The notes beneath the pieces were generated by a model. The model did no database searches. It was given only the letters and a program-made list of their open reading frames with translations, and was not told where the DNA came from. Positions 58,400 through 64,000 of a DNA stretch of 64,000 nt are shown here, one piece after another. The DNA lies in contig NW_006499997.1 of NCBI RefSeq assembly GCF_000471905.2, positions 1,967,776 to 2,031,775 of the forward strand, given 5' to 3'. Position numbers and translations under genes: made by a program. Source of the DNA: Amborella trichopoda (Eukaryota > Streptophyta > Magnoliopsida > Amborellales > Amborellaceae). Positions within the stretch are counted from its first letter, which is position 1. Every line of letters begins with the position of its first letter.

Positions 58400-60870
58400 A
58401 GGAATTTTAACTCGGGCTAGCTCGCGTCGGCGCCATCTTAGATCACGAAGAAAGTCCCCCCAACTGCTTTAGCTGGTTTGGAATCGCCTCCCTTGACCTG
58501 CAATCCTCTTGTTTTCTACACAACACTTCTATGGTTAATTGGCGAGACAAGTGGGTCGAAGAGACCCACCCTTGTCTTAGGGCATTGTACGCTCATATGA
58601 GGGAGTGATGAAACGGAAGGTTCCAATAAAGAGAGAAAGGAGAAGAAATCTTGAAAAAGGGTCGAGACTAGCATGACAGTTGGAAAGCTACCGACTCGGA
58701 GTGATATCAGTAGCAAGACGGGTATGGTACTCAAGACCAACATGGCGGCAATACTTCTCAAAACCAAGGTCGCTATGGCGGTGCTAGGTTAAGTCCACCC
58801 TCAATCAAGTGAGGAGAGGAAATAGTGAAGAGAAGGAAAGAGAGCGAGACGGAAGAAGGAGGGAAAAACCCAGGCGGTAATGGGCATCGTCGTTGGCATC
58901 ATGAGAAGGGAACAAGCCCTTACGTGGGTGGCGATAGCCTCTCATGGTGCGCGCGGCGATAATTCTCATGAGGCGCACGATGATAGGCGTGGGATGCATG
59001 AGGAACGGCGCAAACACCGAACACGCAGAGGAGGATCGCGGACGACAATGGGCACCGAGCACGCGAAGGAAGGTCGCGAACGGCGATAGGTGTTGCCGAG
59101 ACCTCTAGTAGGCGGTGATAGGTATTGTTGTTTACACTAGACGCGTAACAGAGGAAGTCCCCTGAGGGTGGCAACGAGTTTCACCGTCTGTGTTCTTCAT
59201 TGAGACACCGAGGGTACGTCTGCGGACGGCGATGAGCAGCACCATCTACATGCCTCGTTGGAAGAGAAAATTGAAGAAGAGAGAAGCTCACGCATGGCAC
59301 TACCATCGCCATGCGCGACCTGCGAGACCACCAGAGAGGCATGCACGACATTGCCATTGTCGTGCATGGCCTCTGAGAGGAACTCAGACGAGGAAGAGGA
59401 AGAAGAAAGAGAAGAAGAGAAAGAAGGAGAAGAGAGAGAAGAAAAGAAAAGGAAGAGAGAGAAGATCTACCTCAAGCCTAGAGGTACCGATCAAAAGTTT
59501 CTCTCACCTTGCTCTCTCTATCCAAACATGACCCAACAATGGTAGGAAAGAGAAACTGTATTAAGTAAAAACTCTCTCTTTTGTGTGGGATTGAGTATGT
59601 ATTCTCTTTTTTTGTGCGTACAATGATGGTACGTATATATAAAATTTGCCCCAAACATGGGTGGATGATCAAAAGTAATCCTAATTGCTAGAAATTAAGA
59701 TTAAATTGAATTAAAAGAAATAAAAAAAATAGGGTACAAAAAGAAAGATTTGCCCCTTCCAAACAATTTTGTGGAATTTCAAAACAATCCCTGTGTGGCC
59801 CGAGAACTTGCGTGATCTTGCATGGATGATCCGTGGTCGTTCTGATGCTCGAATGAAAGATGATTGTCTTCTTGTTGGGATTGGCACGGCGATCGATTTG
59901 ATACCAACTTTGAGCCATGGATTGTATTTTTAAGGCATGATCATGTGACTTGAATTTTGGCTGAACCATGGAACTTTGGATCGATGGTGTGCTTGTTCCT
60001 TGATGTCTTTCTATGATTTCTTTACTGGAGTACACTGAGCGTGCTGTCACGATCTCGGGGCAACAAACACAGCTCGATTCGGTGCTTGAACGAAGATTTT
60101 GCAACTTTGGAATTTTGGTCAGAATCTAGAATGTCGGTGACGACCGTTCATCATGTACGGGATTCAGGTCCAAGATGGCCTGAGACCTTACGCACGCGAT
60201 GGAATTGGTCTCACGTCGATCGGGCTCACGAGTGGTATGATTCGGTCGCTCGAGCGAGGCACGACGCTCCTGAATTTCCTACACTTTCTTCGCGGATCAG
60301 CAACTTCTCTTTAGCTTTTCTTCGTTCTCGGTTGTCGTCATGGGGCGTGCCACATATCGAATCGCTCGTCTTGATGTGAAGAACATGCTCACAGAATTTA
60401 AGCGCGATCCGACTTGGGACAAGTGATATTTGAGCATCGAAAGTCATTGTTCGTGACTATCTCTTCAATGGTGTGAAGTTGCAAGGTGGCCGCACGGGGA
60501 ATAGCGTGCAGCTCCTTCTGTTTCACTCTTTTGCCTATAACATTTTCCTGAAGTGTTCGTTCGAGCGGAAATTTTTCCCTTGGGGTTTTTCAACCATGCC
60601 AGATCCAATGGTGATGGTCCCAAAGCAATTTTAGACACCGAAAATGTAGCTCTAGTTATAGGGGCCATTTTAGGGTGCAAGAGGTCGATTTTGCTGGAAC
60701 TGTTTCTTAGTCTGCACTGCCTTAGACATGTCGGAATGCGACGAAACATTACGGGAGACTTTTGAGAGACCTCATGAAGATCTTGGCCAGCTCCGAGGCT
60801 ATTTTGAGACTATCGAGATTTTCACTATTTTCTAGGCTTTTATTGAGTGGGGGCTCGATGATGATGAAAA
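58400..60870 (-). mobile_element. E3 LTR (minus orientation)
   Basis: Matches the E1/E2 LTRs in order but with lower identity: the leader junction (about 58380-58500), a GA-rich tract (59390-59460), the CCTAGAGGTACCGATC block near 59480, TATA box near 59640 and upstream region to about 60860. It stops where the 125-bp repeat begins. Only one LTR of E3 is evident in the window. Confidence 0.65.
59628..59648 (-). promoter_or_regulatory. LTR TATA box (E3)
   Basis: Minus strand reads ATTTTATATATACGTACC, in the same context (CCACCCATGTTTGGGGC upstream) as the other LTR promoters. Predicted transcription is leftwards. Confidence 0.65.
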
Positions 60871-60896
60871 ATATCTTCCATCACTCTTCTCTCTCT

Positions 60897-61195
60897 TGAC
60901 ATGCGTGGCAGTGGTAGTGTCGCACATACCCTTCTTTCTCTCTTTCCTTTCTTCTCCTCACATGCACGACATTGGTAGTACTGTGCATTCTTCTCTTTCT
61001 CTCTTCTTCTCTTCTTCTCTATTGACATGCGCGATAGTGGCAGTGACGTACATGCCCTTCTTTCTCTCTTTCCTTTCTTCTTCTCACATGCACGACATCG
61101 GTAGTACTGTGCATGCTTCTCTTTCTCTCTTCTTCTCTTCTTCTCTCTCCTGATATGTGCGACAGTGACAGCACCGTACATGTCCCTCCCTCTCC
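60897..61195. repeat. ~125-bp tandem repeat (about 2.4 copies)
   Basis: Starts at about 60897, 61021 and 61148 with TTGACATGCGTGGCAGTGG-like sequence. Each unit also contains CACATGCACGACATTGGTAG and a CTTCTCTTTCTCTC tract. Copies are very alike, so the duplication is younger than its surroundings. It lies at the E3/E4 boundary. Confidence 0.85.
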
Positions 61196-61274
61196 CTTGC
61201 CTTTCTTCTCTTCATCTCTTTCTCTCTTTTCTTCTCCTTCATCTGTTTCTCCCTTATTCAAGGCTCCTTTCTTC

Positions 61275-61515
61275 AAAGTTGGCTGACAACATAGCCAAGT
61301 CATCATCCCTTCTTCAATGCTGGGTGACAACGTAGCCTAGTCATCATCCCTTCTTCAAGGCTGGGTGACAACGTAGCTCAGTCATCATCCCATCTTTGAG
61401 GCTGGGTGACAACATAGCCCAGTCATCATCCCTTTTTCAAAGCTGGGTGACAAGTAGCTCAGTCATCATCCCTTTTTTGATACAGGGTGAGAACGTAGGC
61501 CAGTCATTATCATAA
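61275..61515. repeat. 41-bp tandem repeat (six copies)
   Basis: Units of GCTGGGTGACAACGTAGCCC then AGTCATCATCCCTTCTTCAAG. TGGGTGACAA starts at 61321, 61362, 61403 and 61444, an exact 41-bp period, with a more diverged unit at each end. Not CRISPR: there are no unique spacers. Confidence 0.9.
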
Positions 61516-63099
61516 GGCCATCAGGTACCGTCCGACAGGGTGGGGACTTAAAATACTAATCCCTCTGAAATAGTCCACTCGAGGGTGAGGACTTTGATAG
61601 GATCCCTCAAAAGTCTCTTCTCCCCCTAAAGTCTCCACAGATAGACCTGCACTTTGCATCTAAACTTTTGAGAATCCTAGTTACAACATTGTGCAGATAT
61701 CTCATCGGCATTCACGTGGTCTTGTAGCTAGGAAGAAAAAAGTAAAAAAGCCGAGGAAATTTTCTAAATGTTATCTTTCTCACTTTTCTTGAAGCACAAA
61801 ATTTGACGGGGAAAGCTGTTTGAATACATTTTTCAGTGCCTTGGGTCCCCGATACGAAATAAGAGGAAGGTGGTCAATAAAACCCTGATTTACAGTTGAA
61901 TTTTTTACATTCTCAGAATTGCCTCAAAATGAGTTAGAATCTTCCTAAGGACTCCAAAAGGCCACTTGCCAAGTTTTGTCACATTTCGACATGTCTAAGG
62001 CAGTGCAGACAAAGAAGCAATTTCGGAAAAATTAGCCTTTAGCACCTTGAAACGGACCGCGTAACTAAAGCTTTATTTTCGGTGCATCGAATGGATGTGG
62101 GACCACTGCCATTGGATTTGGCATGGTCGAAAAGCCCTGTAGGTTAAGTTTCAACTCCAACAGGTGTTCAAAGACAAAGTTATCAATAAAATACTGAAAA
62201 GGGGTAGGCCGCACACTATTCCCGTGCGCTCTCCCTGCACCAAATCACCATTAATGGTGATTGTTTTCACAGTTTTGATCAGTGACTTCTGGGTACCACA
62301 TCTCTCTCATTTCATGTTGAATTTTGTGAGCATGTTCGTCTCGCCAATATGAGCGTTTTGATATTGCGCACGCCCCGTGACGATGCCCGAGCATGGAAAA
62401 AAGCTAAAGAGAAGTTGCTGATTCGTGAAGAAAGTTACAGGAAAATCAGCAGCAACATACCTTACTCGAGCGGCCAAATCATGGCACTCGCACATCGGAT
62501 TGACGCGAGACCAATTTCATCGTATGTGTAACATACGAGGCTACATCTGCATCGAACCTCGCACGTGATGAACGGTCGGATTTCAAACACGAAGCCGATA
62601 AACTTATTGTAAATTTCGGTCGTCGGATTCTAGATTCTGGCCAAAAACCCAAAAGTGTGAAATATTCGTTCGATCATAAAATCGAGCCCTATTTATTGCA
62701 ACACGATAGTGATGGCATGCATACTGTGATCCAACGAAGAAATACATCAAGAAACGAGCACACTATTGATCTGAAGTTTCTAAGATTCGTGCAAATTTCG
62801 AGTCGTGTGATCGTAGCTTAAAAATGTAATCCGTGGCTCTAAGTTGGTACCAAATTGATTGTCATGCCAAGCCCAACGAGAAAGTAATCATCTTTTTGCA
62901 AAATGGGTACCGGAGCAACCCTGAATCGGCCTAAGAAAATCACAAAAATTTTAGGGCAGAAGTAAGGACTGAAGGGAAATTTCATGAATTGTTGGGTAGG
63001 GGCAAAATATCATTTTGCCCCATTTTTTACAATTTCTTTTAATTCAAATAAATTGTAATTATCAACAATTAAGGTAGATTTTGATTAATCCACCCATGT

Positions 63100-63170
63100 T
63101 TATGCAAAAGTTTATATATATCACGTTATATCATTGTACAAGGGGCTCCACTTGGCTTAATAAAAATTGG
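63100..63170 (+). promoter_or_regulatory. LTR promoter and polyadenylation signal (E4)
   Basis: AAAAGTTTATATATATCACG at 63106-63125 is the TATA box. TTAATAAAAATTGG at 63160-63173 provides an AATAAA about 45 bp downstream, as in a short R region. Rightward transcription is predicted. Confidence 0.6.
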
Positions 63171-63794
63171 ATCTTTCTTCATTACTGGGTCACGTTTGGG
63201 AGGAGAGAGAAATTTTTGGGTCGGTATCCCTAGGCTTAACATAAATCTCTATCTTTTTTCTCACTTCTCTTTCTCTCTTCTCTTTTTTCTTTTCTCTCTT
63301 TTCTTTCTCTCTTCTTTCTCTCTTTCTCTCTTCTCTTTATCTCTCTCTTTTTTCTCTCTCCTCTCTCTTTCTCTCTCCTCTTTCATGGACGACGGAGCCG
63401 CATCACCGTCTGTGTTTTGCTCTTTTTCCTGTTCTCCTTTCCTCTTTTCTTCCCTTGTGGTCTTGCATGGCCTCGATCTTCATTTCCTTTTCTTTGTGGT
63501 CCCTCACAACCACATTTCTTCCACTCCCTCCTTGTAGTCTAACATTACCACAATTTCTCTTTTTTTTAATTCTTTTATCCCCTGCACGTCCACTTGTTCT
63601 CTGGGCACCCTCGGGTCCACTTCCTCATTCTTTCTCTGGTAATCCCTCGCGTCCACCTCCCTTTCTCTTTTTTTTCGGTGATCCCCCTTCTGTTGTGCAC
63701 CCTGGCGTTCCCTTTTTGCCCCTCACTCTGTGGTCCTGCGAGACCACCATTTCCCAAAACCATCCTTCCTGTCGACGTTTGTGAAACCATCCTT

Positions 63795-63890
63795 CCTATC
63801 GCCGCCTGTGAATTTCTATCTTGCTGCCGCCTGTGAATTCCTACCATACTGCCGCCTATGAATTCTTACCTTACTGCCGCCTGTATAACC
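63795..63890. repeat. 25-bp tandem repeat (four copies)
   Basis: GCCGCCTGTGAATTCCTACCATACT-type units start at 63801, 63826, 63851 and 63876, an exact 25-bp period. They lie within the E4 LTR leader. Confidence 0.9.
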
Positions 63891-64000
63891 CACCTTATTG
63901 CTGGTTGTGCGCTCCTCGTCCACCTTGCCGAGCACCTCCTTTTACTTCGTGGCTGAGCACTCCCAACTTCACTGCTAAGCCACCATCTCTCATCTGTTGC

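Larger units (their letters stand above)
52500..58400 (-). mobile_element. E3: Ty3/Gypsy (Tat/Ogre-type), gag-protease part only
   Basis: Minus-strand element of a subfamily distinct from E1/E2. Recognisable parts are a leader next to the LTR (58.4-58.2 kb), an N-terminal gag extension (57.75-56.4 kb), capsid (56182-55928), zinc knuckle (55002-54763), a linker (54530-54213) and protease (53932-53039). No RT, RNase H or integrase follows before the unrelated plus-strand ORF. Broken and incomplete. Protein similarity to E1 is obvious but moderate by eye. Confidence 0.8.
60890..64000 (+). mobile_element. E4 LTR (plus orientation), continues past the window
   Basis: Reverse-oriented relative of the other LTRs. 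From 61550 to 63230 its reverse complement aligns with 31380-29750 and with E3 60860-59440. For example, the block reading CTTTAGGGGGAGAAGAGACTTTT on the minus strand near 61620 is also at 31310 on the plus strand. It has a TATA box (63110), a polyadenylation-type AATAAA (63162), the GGTCGGTATCCCTAGGCTTA block (63221) and a pyrimidine-rich tract (63240-63400). The internal region would lie beyond 64000. Left end uncertain. Confidence 0.6.

Noticed and set aside
58880-59545. Arginine/glutamate-rich frames near 59 kb
   Set aside because: Charged low-complexity translation of the GAAGAGAGAA tract in the E3 LTR leader.
1-64000. tRNA or 5S rRNA genes
   Set aside because: I looked for internal promoter boxes (GGTTCGANTCC, and the 5S C box) and found no convincing match in a cloverleaf or 120-bp context.

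Overview
The window looks like nuclear DNA of a flowering plant. The best evidence is the ITS1 of the first ribosomal unit, which carries the angiosperm-type core GCGTCAAGGAA (about 9343-9353). Plant-type 18S, 5.8S and 26S sequence, long subrepeat-filled ribosomal spacers and Ty3/Gypsy elements of the Tat/Ogre type agree with this. I recognise no intact host protein gene. There are two runs of N (2998-3851 and 37203-37427), so some junctions could be assembly products.

Region A (1-22450) is a decayed, rearranged stretch of 45S ribosomal DNA, all reading on the + strand except one inverted block. It opens with the 3' end of a 26S gene (1-158). A spacer follows, built of about 84-bp subrepeats punctuated by longer 'hub' segments. 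Next come external transcribed spacer (ETS) repeats and a full-length but mutated 18S-ITS1-5.8S-ITS2 (7393-9832). The 26S that follows stops after about 560 bp and runs straight into a second spacer (10391-17160). The second unit has an 18S lacking its 5' end. Its last part plus ITS1 is inverted, its 5.8S is almost gone, and it has about 1 kb of 26S. The hubs resemble the sequence that sits where the Pol I gene promoter of the second unit should be, so they are candidate spacer promoters. They fall into two types that follow the same order in both spacers.

Region B (22451-64000) is a pile of old LTR retrotransposons. Three are on the minus strand: E1 (22451-28250), E2 (about 34640-45540) and E3 (about 52500-58400). 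A fourth, E4, is on the plus strand and runs off the right end. E1 and E2 are separated by a single long LTR-like region and a second such region lies to the right of E2. Recognisable parts are gag with a zinc knuckle, protease (E3), reverse transcriptase, RNase H, a second RNase H-like domain and integrase (E2). All copies are broken. The LTRs are packed with minisatellites of different periods. E3 and E4 LTRs face away from each other and form a large inverted repeat.

Between E2 and E3 lies a plus-strand open frame (51169-51723) that I do not recognise. It may be an antisense extra ORF of the Tat-type elements or an unrelated captured sequence. The window shows silent, eroding rDNA next to, and in one place directly joined to, nested retrotransposons, as expected of pericentromeric or NOR-flanking heterochromatin.
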